Assembly (NCBI GenBank): GCA_030678995.1
Contig: JAUXTQ010000036.1
Span: 1-39,431 of the forward strand
Direction of reading: 5' to 3'
DNA from: Caulobacter sp.
GTDB taxonomy: Bacteria > Pseudomonadota > Alphaproteobacteria > Caulobacterales > Caulobacteraceae
DNA: 39,431 nt
A program made the translations under genes and the position numbers. Within the stretch, counting starts at the first letter, position 1. Each line of letters starts with the position of its first letter. Shown piece after piece: positions 1-8,823 of the stretch. The notes beneath the pieces were generated by a model that was not told the DNA's origin, did not search any database, and saw only the letters and a list, made by a program, of their open reading frames with translations.

Positions 1-1487
1 AGTTGCAGCAGGCCAAGGCCCTCGCCGAGAGCGCCAATCGGACCAAGTCGGACTTCCTGGCCAGCATGAGCCATGAAATCCGCACGCCGATGAACGCGAT
101 CATGGGGATCGCCGACCTGCTGGCCAAGACGGCGCTCACGCCAGAGCAGGACAAGTTCGTCCAGATCTTCCGCCGGTCAGGCGACAACCTGCTCAACCTG
201 ATTAACGACATCCTCGACCTGTCCAAGGTGGAGTCGTCCCAACTCGATCTGGAGCGGACGGGCTTCTCCCTGGCCGACCATCTGGAAAAGGTGATGGAGA
301 TGGTCGCGCCGCGGGCGCAGGAGAAATCCCTGACGCTGGTGTGCGAGATCATGCCCGGCGTGAGCGACGACCTGGTGGGCGATCCCACACGCCTGCGTCA
401 GGTGCTGCTCAACCTGCTCGGCAATGCGATCAAGTTCACCGAGTCCGGCAGCGTCTCCCTTCGCGTCGAACCCGATGCGAACGACGCCGTGCCGACCGCC
501 TTGCGATTCACGGTCACTGATACAGGGATCGGGATCGCCGATGACAAGCTCGATCGCGTGTTCGAGCGCTTCACTCAGGCCGATTCCTCAACGACCCGGC
601 GGTTTGGCGGGTCTGGCCTAGGGCTGACGATTTCGCGCCGTCTTGTAGAACTGATGGATGGTAAGATTTGGGTGAAAAGCCAGATCGACGGGGGGAGCGT
701 CTTCGCCTTCGCGGTTCCATTCGAAGTCTCCGCCGTGGCCATTCGACCGGTCGCGGTCGCCGGCGGGACCGCCCCGGAGGCGCCGCTGCCGGCCCTGCGC
801 ATCCTCATGGCGGAGGACTCGCCGGACAATTGCACCATCGCGCTCGCCTATCTCGAGGACACGCCCTATCGGGTCGATGTGGCCGAAACGGGCGTGCTCG
901 CCTGCGAGATGTTCAAGGCGGGGCGCTATGACCTCGTGCTGATGGACCGCCAGATGCCCGCCATGGACGGGCTGACGGCGACGCGGACCATCCGGGCCTG
1001 GGAGAAGGCCAACCACCGGGCGCCCACGCCGATCATCGCGCTGACGGCGGCGGCCCTAAAGGGCGATCGCGAAAGCTGCCTCGCGGCGGGCTGCACCGCC
1101 TATCTCACCAAGCCGATAAAGCAGGACGTCCTTCTCCAGGCGATCAAGGACCACTCCTCCCTCTGGATGTCGCACCAGACCCCGGACGCACCGCCTTCTC
1201 GCGGGGCTCAGAGGTTGGTCGAGCAGACGCCGGCCTATCTGGAGAACTGCCGGCTGAATGTCATCGCCATGCTCGCCGCCCTGGACTGCGGAGACTTCCA
1301 GGTGGTGACCATCCTTGGGCACAATCTGCGGGGCTCTGGTGGAGGCTTTGGATTTCAGATGATCACCGATATCGGCGCGGGCCTGGAGCAGGCAGCTGAT
1401 GCCGCTGACGCGGCCGTATCGCGCAGGTGGCTGGGCGAACTGTCGAGCTATCTCGACCATCTGAAAGCCGGCGGGCGACCACACTAG
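1..1487 (+). CDS. Hybrid sensor histidine kinase, 5'-truncated by the window edge
   Basis: This is the C-terminal part of a hybrid two-component kinase that would autophosphorylate and pass phosphate through an internal relay. The visible 494 residues start in the helix leading into the HisKA domain, where the phospho-acceptor lies in SHEIRTP (His24 of the visible part). A HATPase domain follows, with LGNAIKF (N box), DTGIGI (G1) and [10 protein letters not shown] (G2). A receiver domain has its acidic pair at AEDS and phospho-acceptor Asp315 in LMDRQMP. A C-terminal HPt-like domain carries [12 protein letters not shown] with candidate His440. The HisKA-HATPase-REC-HPt order is that of phosphorelay kinases. 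A TTG at position 3 is only the first possible codon; the sensor domain must lie upstream of the window. No cognate regulator is visible. The domain calls are firm; signal and output are unknown. Confidence 0.9.
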   Translation, partial: LQQAKALAESANRTKSDFLASMSHEIRTPMNAIMGIADLLAKTALTPEQDKFVQIFRRSGDNLLNLINDILDLSKVESSQLDLERTGFSLADHLEKVMEMVAPRAQEKSLTLVCEIMPGVSDDLVGDPTRLRQVLLNLLGNAIKFTESGSVSLRVEPDANDAVPTALRFTVTDTGIGIADDKLDRVFERFTQADSSTTRRFGGSGLGLTISRRLVELMDGKIWVKSQIDGGSVFAFAVPFEVSAVAIRPVAVAGGTAPEAPLPALRILMAEDSPDNCTIALAYLEDTPYRVDVAETGVLACEMFKAGRYDLVLMDRQMPAMDGLTATRTIRAWEKANHRAPTPIIALTAAALKGDRESCLAAGCTAYLTKPIKQDVLLQAIKDHSSLWMSHQTPDAPPSRGAQRLVEQTPAYLENCRLNVIAMLAALDCGDFQVVTILGHNLRGSGGGFGFQMITDIGAGLEQAADAADAAVSRRWLGELSSYLDHLKAGGRPH

Positions 1488-1599
1488 CGCCGATGCACTG
1501 TTGGCCTGTTGCCACGGCTAAGTCGAATAGCCGACTCTCCCATTTCGCCTGCATGGCCCAAGCTGTACGGCGTCAGCCGCCACCCAATTGATGAGCCCG

Positions 1600-1851
1600 C
1601 TAGGGATACTGGCCCTCCGCACGCGGGGCTGCCGGACGCGGCCCTTGCCGCGGGTCCGTCGTCGAGGCGCGAAGGCCGCTGTCGGCCCACTGGGAGAGAT
1701 CGGCGAGATCATAGACGACTCGACCGCCGAGCTTTCGATAGACGGGTCCGGTGCCGTACGTACGATGCTTCTCGAGCGTGCGGCTCGATAGCCCCAGATA
1801 GTCGCTGGCTTCCGGCGTCCGCAGGAATCGCCGCCCTATGCGCTCATCCAT
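1600..1851 (-). CDS. Small AlpA/excisionase-like helix-turn-helix protein (83 aa)
   Basis: The predicted protein has a MerR/AlpA-type winged helix: RRFLRTPEASDYLGLSSRTL (residues 7-26) is the TPEAA-YLGLS recognition helix pattern, followed by the wing GPVYRKLGGRVVYDLADLSQW (residues 35-55, quoted in part). I chose ATG 1851 because GGAGG lies five bases upstream; an open frame continues to 1920 without such support. Proteins of this type are common in alphaproteobacterial integrative and conjugative elements, where they sit next to replication-initiation and DUF2285-type genes, and act as small DNA-binding regulators or excision factors. Here none of those partners is visible, and tRNA-Asn lies about 240 bp upstream, so it may be a remnant of an element. 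Function is inferred from fold and context. Confidence 0.75.
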   Translation of the reverse strand: MDERIGRRFLRTPEASDYLGLSSRTLEKHRTYGTGPVYRKLGGRVVYDLADLSQWADSGLRASTTDPRQGPRPAAPRAEGQYP

Positions 1852-1978
1852 GCGAGCCTCCGTTTCAAATGCCGAATCATGAGCGGAGCAGCGACGGCGG
1901 GCAACCCGTGAGGCCGCCACCGCAGAAGCACGGGGGATCGCACTCGTTCAAGCGATTGTGAATTGGTTCGGAAATGGC

Positions 1979-2039
1979 GCTAGAACACTCGCCGAACTCA
2001 CCGTTCTAAACGCCGTTCTAAACAGCCAAGCTAGAACGG
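1979..2039. promoter_or_regulatory. Cluster of four GTTCTA/TAGAAC motifs upstream of the HTH gene
   Basis: Four copies of the hexamer GTTCTA or its complement lie within about 60 bp: GCTAGAAC at 1979-1986, CCGTTCTAAAC at 2001-2011 and again at 2013-2023, and GCTAGAACGG at 2030-2039. The two inner copies are an exact 11-bp direct repeat with a 12-bp period; the outer two are in inverted orientation to them. The cluster lies between the AlpA-like gene and tRNA-Asn. It looks like an array of protein-binding sites, either an operator for the HTH gene or arm-type sites of a recombination system. The motif arrangement is directly visible; the role is inference. Confidence 0.45.
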
Positions 2040-2087
2040 ACCCCTGAAGGGGAAGTCTAGATTGTTGAGGGATTTCAAGGCCGAGAG

Positions 2088-2162
2088 TGGCTCCGCGGGT
2101 CGGATTCGAACCTACGACCAGCCGATTAACAGTCGGCTGCTCTACCACTGAGCTACCGCGGA
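2088..2162 (-). tRNA. tRNA-Asn (GTT), CCA encoded
   Basis: The reverse strand reads TCCGCGG at the 5' end, pairing with CCGCGGA before discriminator G and an encoded CCA. The anticodon loop CTGTTAA holds GTT (Asn), and the T arm has GGTTCGAATCC. All arms close. tRNA 3' ends are frequent attachment sites for integrative elements, and the HTH gene lies on its 3' side. Confidence 0.97.
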
Positions 2163-2186
2163 TCACGCATCTCAGGAAGATCGGGG

Positions 2187-2215
2187 GCTATAGCTTTGGC
2201 CGGTGTGCGGCGCAA
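2187..2215 (-). promoter_or_regulatory. Housekeeping-type promoter for tRNA-Asn
   Basis: On the reverse strand TTGCGC (2215-2210) is followed after 15 bases by GCTATAGC (2194-2187), about 25 bases before the tRNA 5' end. This fits the Caulobacter housekeeping consensus as I know it (TTGAC-type -35 and GCTANAWC -10). No transcription data are available, so this is a motif-based call. Confidence 0.55.
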
Positions 2216-2454
2216 GCGCCTTGCGCCCCGGCGTCTCGCGAAAAAGAGCCCGGCGGGTGAGGCCAGGCTGTTCAAAGTCGGTGATGGTGGGGTGTCTTCA
2301 CAGAAGACGCCCGAAAGGTGCGCCTGCATGGTGAATCGAAGGTTAACGGGCTGCGGACGGCGACAGTCCGCCTTCGCCAAGGCCATGGCGCGGCATTCCG
2401 CTTCGAATGAAAGAGCAGGCTTGTCACGTCGAAGCCCGGAGGGCGAAGACGGAA

Positions 2455-2528
2455 TGGAGGCCCGGCCCGGAATCGAACCGGGGTGCAAGGATTTGCAGTC
2501 CTCTGCGTAACCACTCCGCCACCGGGCC
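2455..2528 (-). tRNA. tRNA-Cys (GCA), CCA encoded
   Basis: The reverse strand begins GGCCCGG and ends CCGGGCC, then T and CCA. The anticodon loop ACTGCAAAT holds GCA (Cys). The 292 bp between this tRNA and tRNA-Asn contain only the tRNA-Asn promoter and no supportable gene; an open frame there runs through the tRNA. Confidence 0.97.
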
Positions 2529-2695
2529 TTGTCTTGGTCATTTCCGGCGCGGGCGGACGCGCCGGGAAGGGGCGTCTCGCTAGCAGAGCGGGCCGCGCCT
2601 TACAATGGCTTGCCAGCCTCGCATTGCGTTCCCGTTACCGCCGGACCTATAAGCCGCCCGGACAGAGTCCCTTTTCGCGCCGCCAGAGGATCCGC

Positions 2696-3268
2696 ATGAG
2701 CGCCGACTTCGCCGCCGCCCGTCTGAACATGGTCGAGAGTCAGGTGCGCCCTTCGGACGTCACCGATCTGGCCCTGCAGGACGCCGTCCGCCTGGCCCCC
2801 CGCGAGACCCTGCTGCCGCCCGGCAAGGCCTTCGCCGCCTATGCCGACGCCGAGGTGGAGTATGCGCCAGGCCGCTGGCTGCTGCGTCCGCGCGATGTCT
2901 GCAAGCTGCTGCAGGCGCTTCAGCCCAAGGCCGGCGACCGGGCCCTGGCCATCGCCGCCCCCTATGCGGCCATGGTGCTGGAAGGCATGGGCGTCACGGT
3001 GTCGCGGCTGGACGAGGGCGACCTGACCGCCGTTTCGGGCTCGGACTACGACCTGATCATCTGCGAAGGCGCGGTGGCGACCACCCCGGAGAGCTGGAAA
3101 TCGGCCCTGGCCCGGGGCGGAAGGCTGGGCGCGATCGAGCGCAACGGACCGACCGGCAAGGCGTTTGTCTATGTCCGCGCCGATGACGGGGTGGGCGGCC
3201 GGGCAGCCTTTGATTCGGCTCCCCCCTGGTTGAGCGGATTCGAACCCGTTCATGGTTTCGCCTTCTAA
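2696..3268 (+). CDS. PCMT-family protein with a degenerate SAM motif
   Basis: The 190-residue product starts like alphaproteobacterial protein-L-isoaspartate O-methyltransferase homologues: NMVESQVRPSDVTD at residues 11-24 is the conserved N-terminal signature. ATG 2696 was chosen because AGAGGA lies five bases upstream. The core fold is recognisable (DYDLIICEGAV at 118-128, then ALARGGRLGAIE), but the segment where these enzymes carry a glycine-rich SAM loop reads ALAIAAPYAAMV (83-94), with no G-x-G-x-G. I infer weak or absent methyltransferase activity. It lies 125 bp upstream of the TolC-family gene in the same direction and could be co-transcribed with it. The family is clear; the enzymatic role is doubtful. 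Confidence 0.85.
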   Translation: MSADFAAARLNMVESQVRPSDVTDLALQDAVRLAPRETLLPPGKAFAAYADAEVEYAPGRWLLRPRDVCKLLQALQPKAGDRALAIAAPYAAMVLEGMGVTVSRLDEGDLTAVSGSDYDLIICEGAVATTPESWKSALARGGRLGAIERNGPTGKAFVYVRADDGVGGRAAFDSAPPWLSGFEPVHGFAF

Positions 3269-3393
3269 TCGGCCCAGAGTGAAACAAGCCCGCAACGGGC
3301 GCGTGAAAAAAGCTTAACTGGCCGCCACTGGCGGCGGACATTACAGGCGATCATATAGAGGTCGCCTCGCGTGCGGGCCCTTGGGGATAATTG

Positions 3394-4866
3394 ATGTTGA
3401 AGAGTCGTCGGGCGGGCCTCCTCGCCGCCGTTTGCAGCCTCGGCCTTCTGGCCGGCCTCGCCACCCCGGCGAGCGCCGAGAATCTGGCTGACGCCATCGC
3501 CCTGGCCTACCAGACCAACCCGACCCTGCAGGGGCAACGGGCCAGCCAGCGCGCGCTCGACGAAAGCATCGTCCAGGCCCGCACCGGCTATCGCCCGCAG
3601 GTCAGCCTTTCGGCCGACGTCTCCACCGCCGACGGCGACGGCGACGGCGACGCGGGCCGCTCCAGCGGCGCCGGCGTGACCGTCAGCCAGCCGCTGTTCA
3701 CCGGCGGCCGGGTGTCCTCGCAGATCAGCGCCGCCGAAGCCGACGTGATGACCGGCCGCGAAGGCCTGCGCAGCGTCGAGTCCGCCGTCATCCAGGCGGT
3801 GATCACCGCCTATGTCGACGTCCGCCGCGACCAGGAACGCCTGCGCATCAGCCAGGAGAACGTCGCCGTCCTGCAGCGCCAGCTCGACGAGGCCCGCGCC
3901 CGCTTCGAGGTCGGCGAGATCACCCGCACCGACGTCGCCCAGGCCGAAGCCCGTCTGGCCGCCTCCAGGGCCGGCCTCGCCTCGGCCCAGGCGCAACTGG
4001 CCATCAGCCGCGGCTCCTACGCCGCGGTTGTCGGCCAGAACCCGGGCGACCTCGAACCCGAGCCCTCGCTGGAGACCTTCCTGCCGCCCGTGGTGGAGGA
4101 CGCCTTCGAGTCGGCCGAGACCAACAACGCCGAGATCCTTGGCGCCGAATACGCCGAGCGCGCCAGCGCCGCGCGGGTCGCCACCGCTCGTTCGGCCCGC
4201 CGCCCGACCGTCACCGCGTCGGGCAGCCTCGGCTACGACGCCTCCACAGTCGGGACATCCATTCTGCCGCCCACCGGCGCCGGCGGCGCCTTTGACGACT
4301 ACCAGCGCAGCGTCTCCGGCCGGGTCTCGGTCAGCGTGCCGCTGTTCACCGGCGGCCTGATCAATTCCCAGGTCCGCGCGGCCATCGAGCGCAACAACGC
4401 CGACCGCCAGGCTATCGAGGAAGCGCGCCGCAGTGTCCTGCGCACCGTGTCCCAGGCCTGGAACAGCCTGGTCGGCGCCAGAGCCAATCTGGCGGCCAAT
4501 GAGGAACAGGTCCGCGCCGCGCGCATCGCCTTCGAGGGGGTCCGTCAGGAGGCCCAGGTCGGCCTGCGCACCACGCTTGACGTGCTCAACGCCGAGCAGG
4601 AGCTGCGCAACGCCGAGCTGTCGCTGGTCAACGCCCGCCATGACGAATACGTCGCCGCCGCGGTGCTGCTGTCGGCGATGGGCAAGCTCGAGGCGCGCTA
4701 CCTGACGCCGGGGGTCGAACAGTACGATCCCACGAACAATGGCAGGGGCCTGGAGCGCTGGATGGGCTGGGTGCCGTGGGAACCGGCGATCGCCATCATC
4801 GACACGATCGGGGCCCCGCCGTCGCCGAATGCGCCGGCGGATGCGCCGGTCGCGACGGCCAATTAA
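3394..4866 (+). CDS. TolC-family outer-membrane efflux/type I secretion channel (RsaF-like)
   Basis: The product has 490 residues with a Sec signal peptide (MLKSRRAGLLAAVCSLGLLA, cut near PASA-E). It shows the two-fold TolC repeat: VSQPLFTGGRVSSQISAAEA in the first half and VSVPLFTGGLINSQVRAAIE in the second, each followed by long Ala/Gln-rich coiled coils. Members form trimeric channels through the outer membrane for type I secretion or RND pumps. I chose ATG 3394 over the in-frame TTG just before it. Position between the PCMT homologue and popZ matches, from memory, C. crescentus rsaFb, one of the S-layer secretion channels. No ABC or adaptor partner is adjacent, so the substrate cannot be assigned. 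Confidence 0.9.
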   Translation: MLKSRRAGLLAAVCSLGLLAGLATPASAENLADAIALAYQTNPTLQGQRASQRALDESIVQARTGYRPQVSLSADVSTADGDGDGDAGRSSGAGVTVSQPLFTGGRVSSQISAAEADVMTGREGLRSVESAVIQAVITAYVDVRRDQERLRISQENVAVLQRQLDEARARFEVGEITRTDVAQAEARLAASRAGLASAQAQLAISRGSYAAVVGQNPGDLEPEPSLETFLPPVVEDAFESAETNNAEILGAEYAERASAARVATARSARRPTVTASGSLGYDASTVGTSILPPTGAGGAFDDYQRSVSGRVSVSVPLFTGGLINSQVRAAIERNNADRQAIEEARRSVLRTVSQAWNSLVGARANLAANEEQVRAARIAFEGVRQEAQVGLRTTLDVLNAEQELRNAELSLVNARHDEYVAAAVLLSAMGKLEARYLTPGVEQYDPTNNGRGLERWMGWVPWEPAIAIIDTIGAPPSPNAPADAPVATAN

Positions 4867-4975
4867 CCAGACCGCTTCAATAGCCGCGCAAATGCGCGTG
4901 TTCGGCGTTTGCAGGATCGTCGGCACGCGCTTACGCTAGGCCATTGGAATCGCCTCTCGCAGGTACGGCTCACCG

Positions 4976-5482
4976 ATGTCCGAACAGACCGCCCAGGAAC
5001 CGACGATGGAGGAGATTCTCGCCTCCATCCGACGCATCATCTCCGAGGACGACGCGCCCGCCGCCGAGGCGGAAGCCCCGGCCGCGGTCGAGGAGGCGGT
5101 GGTTGTCGCCGCGCCGACGCCCATGCCGGTCGAACCCGAACCGGAAGAGGACGACGATGTCCTCGAACTGACCGAGACGGTGGAGCCCGTCGAGCAGGTC
5201 GAGACCGTCGGCGATCTGGACGTCTACAGCGCGCCGAAGGCCGCGCCGGAGCCGGCCTGGGAGCCTGAATCCGAGCCCGAGCCCGAGCCGGCCTTCGTGG
5301 CCGCGCCCGAACCCGCGTCCGCGCCAGCGCCCACTTACACGATGGGCGCCGCCTCGATTTCCGGCGGCACCACCATCGAGGAACTGGTCCGCAGCATTCT
5401 CGAGCCCAAACTCAACGAATGGGCCGACCAGAACCTGCCCCGCCTCGTTGAGCAGATCGTACGCGACAAGCTCTCCAGATAG
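4976..5482 (+). CDS. popZ: Polar organizing protein PopZ
   Basis: PopZ forms a polar microdomain that anchors the chromosomal centromere through ParB and recruits cell-cycle regulators. The 168-residue product shows its plan: a short N-terminal helix (TMEEILASIRRIISEDD, residues 10-26), a long disordered linker rich in Pro, Glu, Asp and Ala (about 28-130), and a helical C-terminal oligomerisation region (TTIEELVRSILEPKLNEWAD starts near 132; the protein ends with LVEQIVRDKLSR). From memory the C. crescentus protein has 177 residues, so the linker is slightly shorter here. Flanking by a TolC gene and valS supports the assignment. No strong Shine-Dalgarno precedes the ATG. Confidence 0.93.
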   Translation: MSEQTAQEPTMEEILASIRRIISEDDAPAAEAEAPAAVEEAVVVAAPTPMPVEPEPEEDDDVLELTETVEPVEQVETVGDLDVYSAPKAAPEPAWEPESEPEPEPAFVAAPEPASAPAPTYTMGAASISGGTTIEELVRSILEPKLNEWADQNLPRLVEQIVRDKLSR

Positions 5483-5593
5483 GACGCGCTCTTCAGCCGG
5501 AGCGACGCCTGGCCGCTTCGCGATCCCGATCACCCCTGATAGAGACCGGCGGCCGCAGCCAGCGCGCCGCCGTTTTCGTTCGTGAATCTTCCC

Positions 5594-8299
5594 ATGCTCG
5601 ACAAGACCTTCGACCCCAAGACCGTTGAACCGCGCCTCTACAGGGCGTGGGAGGACGCCGGCGCGTTCAGGCCGACGGACGACCCGAACGCCGAGCCGTT
5701 CAGCATCGTCATCCCGCCGCCCAACGTCACCGGCAGCCTGCACATCGGCCATGCCCTGAACAACACGCTGCAGGACGTGCTGATCCGCTTCCAGCGCATG
5801 CGCGGCAAGGCGGCCCTGTGGCTGCCGGGAACCGACCACGCCGGCATCGCCACCCAGATGGTCGTCGAGCGCCAGCTGGCCGCCGCCGGAAACATCGGCC
5901 GCCGCGAGATGGGCCGTGAGGCCTTTGTCGCCAAGGTCTGGGAATGGAAGGCCGAGAGCGGCGGCGAGATCGTCAACCAACTGCGCCGCCTGGGCGCCAG
6001 CTGCGACTGGTCGCGCGAGCGGTTCACCCTCGACGAGGGCCTGTCGGCCGCCGTCCGCAAGGTGTTCGTCGACCTGCACCGGCAGGGGCTGATCTACCGC
6101 GACAAGCGGCTGGTCAACTGGGACCCGCAGTTCCAGACCGCCATCTCCGACCTCGAGGTCGAGCAGAAGGAGGTCGACGGCCACTATTGGCACTTCGCCT
6201 ATCCGCTGGAGAATGGCGTCACCTATCAATACCCGGTCGCTTTCGATGAGGACGGCATGGCGACCGCGTGGGAGACCCGCGACTACATCGTCGTCGCCAC
6301 CACCCGGCCGGAGACCATGCTGGGCGATACGGCCGTGGCCGTTCACCCCGATGACGAGCGCTACAAGGGGCTGATCGGCAAGACCGTGAAGCTGCCGATC
6401 GTCGGCCGATCGATCCCCATCGTCGCCGACGACTACGCCGACCCGACCAAGGGTTCCGGCGCGGTGAAGATCACCCCCGCCCACGACTTCAACGACTTCG
6501 AGGTTGGGAAGCGACATGGCCTGGAGGCGATCAACGTCCTCGACGCCTTCGGGAAGGTGAATGACAACGCGCCGGCCGAATTCGTCGGCCAAGACCGCTT
6601 TGTCGCCCGCAAGAAGGTCGTCGAGACCTTTGAATCGCTTGGACTTCTCAAGGGCATTGAAAAGACTCGCCACATGGTGCCGCACGGCGATCGCTCGGGC
6701 GTGGTCATCGAGCCGTACTTGACCGACCAGTGGTACGTCGATGCCGTCACCCTGGCCAAGCCGGCGATCAAGGCCGTGGAGGAGGGGACCACCGTCTTCG
6801 AGCCCCGCAACTGGGACAAGACCTATTTCGAGTGGATGCGGAACATCCAGCCCTGGTGCATCAGCCGCCAGCTGTGGTGGGGTCACCGGATTCCGGCCTG
6901 GTACGACGCCGACGGCAACATCTACGTCGAGGAGACGGAAGAAGCCGCCATCGCCGCCGCCGGTGGCAAGCCGCTGACCCAGGACGAGGACGTCCTGGAC
7001 ACCTGGTTCTCGTCGGCCCTGTGGCCGTTCTCGACCCTCGGCTGGCCGGAGAAGACTCAGGACCTGGCGCGGTTCTACCCGACCCACACCCTGGTCACCG
7101 GCTTCGACATCATCTTCTTCTGGGTCGCCCGGATGATGATGATGGGCCTGCACTTCACCGGTGAGGTTCCGTTCCAGCGGGTGGTCATCAACGCCCTGGT
7201 GCGCGACGCGTCCGGGGCCAAGATGAGCAAGTCCAAGGGCAATGTCATGGACCCGCTCGAGCTGATCGACCAGTACGGTTGCGACGCGGTGCGCTTCACC
7301 ATGACGGCCATGTCGGGCCAGGCGCGCGACATCAAGCTGTCGACCCAGCGCATTGAAGGGTATCGTAATTTCGGCACCAAGCTGTGGAACGCCACGCGCT
7401 TTGCCCAGATGAACGGCTGCGTCCGGGTCGCCGGCTTCGATCCGGCGACGGTGCGGCAGACGATCAACAAATGGATCCGCGGCGAGGCGGCGAAAACCGC
7501 GGCCGAGGTCACCACGGCCCTGGAAACCTGCGCCTTCGGCGAGGCGGCGACGGCGCTCTACCGCTTCATCTGGAACGTCTACTGCGACTGGTACCTGGAG
7601 CTGGCCAAGCCGATCCTCGGCGGGGCCGACGCGGCGGCGAAGGCCGAGACCCAGGCCACGGCGGCCTGGGTGCTCGACCAGTGCCTGCTACTGCTTCACC
7701 CGGTGATGCCGTTCATCACCGAAGAGCTGTGGGACAAGACCGCCGAGGAGGGCCCCGCCCGCGACGGCTTCCTGATGCTGGCGAACTGGCCGGACCTGCC
7801 GGCGAGCTGGATTGACGCCGGCGCGGAGGCCGAGATCGGCAAGCTCATCGATGTGATTTCGGAAACCCGTTCAGTTCGCGCCGAGCTGAACGTGCCACCC
7901 TCCGCGCGCCCGGTCCTCAACGTGGTCGCGCCGGCCCCGGAGGTTTCAGCTTGGTACCAGGCCAACGCGAGCCTGATCACCTCTCTGGGACGGCTCGACG
8001 GGATCGTTTTCCCGCCCAAGGCGCCGGATGGTTCAATCTCGTTTGTGATTCAGACCGACGACCTGTCCCTGCCGGTCGCCCAGTTCATCGACCTGGCCGC
8101 CGAACGCGCCCGCCTGACCAAGGAGATTGCCGGCCACGACGGCGACATCGAACGGGTCAACCGCAAGCTCGGCAATCCCGACTTCATCGCCAAGGCGAAG
8201 GAGGAGGTGATCGAGGAAAACCGCGAGAAGCTCGCCGATGCCCAGGCCGCCAGGGCCAAGCTCGAAGCGGCGCTCAGCCGGCTGGAGAGCGTGGGGTGA
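5594..8299 (+). CDS. valS: Valyl-tRNA synthetase
   Basis: ValS charges tRNA-Val and edits mischarged threonine. The 901-residue class I synthetase has [13 protein letters not shown] with the HIGH motif at residues 50-53, the CP1 editing domain with [22 protein letters not shown] at 543-547, the anticodon-binding domain, and the C-terminal coiled coil typical of ValS ([20 protein letters not shown] and on to the end). I chose ATG 5594; an in-frame GTG twelve bases upstream is also possible and neither has a clear ribosome binding site. It is downstream of popZ in the same direction. A perfect hairpin right after the stop probably ends the transcript. Confidence 0.97.
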   Translation: MLDKTFDPKTVEPRLYRAWEDAGAFRPTDDPNAEPFSIVIPPPNVTGSLHIGHALNNTLQDVLIRFQRMRGKAALWLPGTDHAGIATQMVVERQLAAAGNIGRREMGREAFVAKVWEWKAESGGEIVNQLRRLGASCDWSRERFTLDEGLSAAVRKVFVDLHRQGLIYRDKRLVNWDPQFQTAISDLEVEQKEVDGHYWHFAYPLENGVTYQYPVAFDEDGMATAWETRDYIVVATTRPETMLGDTAVAVHPDDERYKGLIGKTVKLPIVGRSIPIVADDYADPTKGSGAVKITPAHDFNDFEVGKRHGLEAINVLDAFGKVNDNAPAEFVGQDRFVARKKVVETFESLGLLKGIEKTRHMVPHGDRSGVVIEPYLTDQWYVDAVTLAKPAIKAVEEGTTVFEPRNWDKTYFEWMRNIQPWCISRQLWWGHRIPAWYDADGNIYVEETEEAAIAAAGGKPLTQDEDVLDTWFSSALWPFSTLGWPEKTQDLARFYPTHTLVTGFDIIFFWVARMMMMGLHFTGEVPFQRVVINALVRDASGAKMSKSKGNVMDPLELIDQYGCDAVRFTMTAMSGQARDIKLSTQRIEGYRNFGTKLWNATRFAQMNGCVRVAGFDPATVRQTINKWIRGEAAKTAAEVTTALETCAFGEAATALYRFIWNVYCDWYLELAKPILGGADAAAKAETQATAAWVLDQCLLLLHPVMPFITEELWDKTAEEGPARDGFLMLANWPDLPASWIDAGAEAEIGKLIDVISETRSVRAELNVPPSARPVLNVVAPAPEVSAWYQANASLITSLGRLDGIVFPPKAPDGSISFVIQTDDLSLPVAQFIDLAAERARLTKEIAGHDGDIERVNRKLGNPDFIAKAKEEVIEENREKLADAQAARAKLEAALSRLESVG

Positions 8300-8303
8300 T
8301 GTG

Positions 8304-8333
8304 AGGGACAGACACCCGAAGGTGTCTGTCCCT
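8304..8333. terminator. Perfect 13-bp hairpin between convergent valS and the DoxX gene
   Basis: AGGGACAGACACC (8304-8316) pairs perfectly with GGTGTCTGTCCCT (8321-8333) around a CGAA tetraloop. It starts five bases after the valS stop, and the TAG stop of the opposite DoxX gene falls at its right edge. There is no long T run. Its position suggests a bidirectional terminator. It resembles, but is diverged from, the GGGGACACGTACC palindromes found elsewhere in the window. Confidence 0.6.
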
Positions 8334-8823
8334 ATTGCGGCTTCAGCACCGCCCCGACCCGTTTCACCAACTCCACCAGCGCGGCCCGCCGGAACACGGC
8401 CAGCAGCAGCACGGCGAAGGCCAGGTTTACGCAGGCGGCGATGAACAGACCGGCGCCGTCGCCGTTCGGGTCGATCCCCAGCGGGGTGAACAGGTGAAAG
8501 CTGACCGCTCCGGTCATCACCAACAGCCCGGCCAGGGCGCCGCCGGCCTGCAGGTGCTTGAACCGTGGATGCAGGCCGATCAACAACAGGCCGGCGGCGA
8601 GCAGCTCGATCGACCCGATCACATGCTGCGAGAACAGGCCGGTCTGGGCGAACAGCCCCGGCGCGCCCAGGGTCCCGGCCCAGCCGTCCAGGAGACCAAA
8701 GATTTGCTGGGTCTTGGGATGGTCGCTGAACTTGTAGCGCAGGCTGTCGAGGAAGATGACCGCCATGAACAGGGCCATCAGATCGGGGACGTATTTCAGG
8801 ATGCGTTTCATGGCGCCGCTCAT
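8332..8823 (-). CDS. DoxX-like integral membrane protein
   Basis: The 163-residue product has four predicted hydrophobic helices (YVPDLMALFMAVIFLDSLRY, VIGSIELLAAGLLLIGL, AGGALAGLLVMTGAVSFHLF, LFIAACVNLAFAVLLLAVF), the layout of the small DoxX family of membrane proteins, some of which are linked to thiol and redox stress. Start ATG 8823 overlaps the TGA of the YHS gene as ATGA and has GGAG just upstream, so translation is probably coupled. It is the last of three genes running from 9844. The exact biochemical role is not known for this family branch. Confidence 0.8.
   Translation of the reverse strand: MSGAMKRILKYVPDLMALFMAVIFLDSLRYKFSDHPKTQQIFGLLDGWAGTLGAPGLFAQTGLFSQHVIGSIELLAAGLLLIGLHPRFKHLQAGGALAGLLVMTGAVSFHLFTPLGIDPNGDGAGLFIAACVNLAFAVLLLAVFRRAALVELVKRVGAVLKPQ

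Noticed and set aside
1509..1961. Forward frame opposite the AlpA-like gene
   Set aside because: Arg/Pro/Asp-rich composition of a shadow frame, while the reverse frame has a clear HTH and Shine-Dalgarno.
2196..2510. Forward frame between tRNA-Asn and tRNA-Cys
   Set aside because: It runs through tRNA-Cys and has no ribosome binding site or family resemblance.
4970..7153. Long reverse-strand frame opposite popZ and valS
   Set aside because: It is a high-GC shadow; both forward genes are well conserved families with full motifs.
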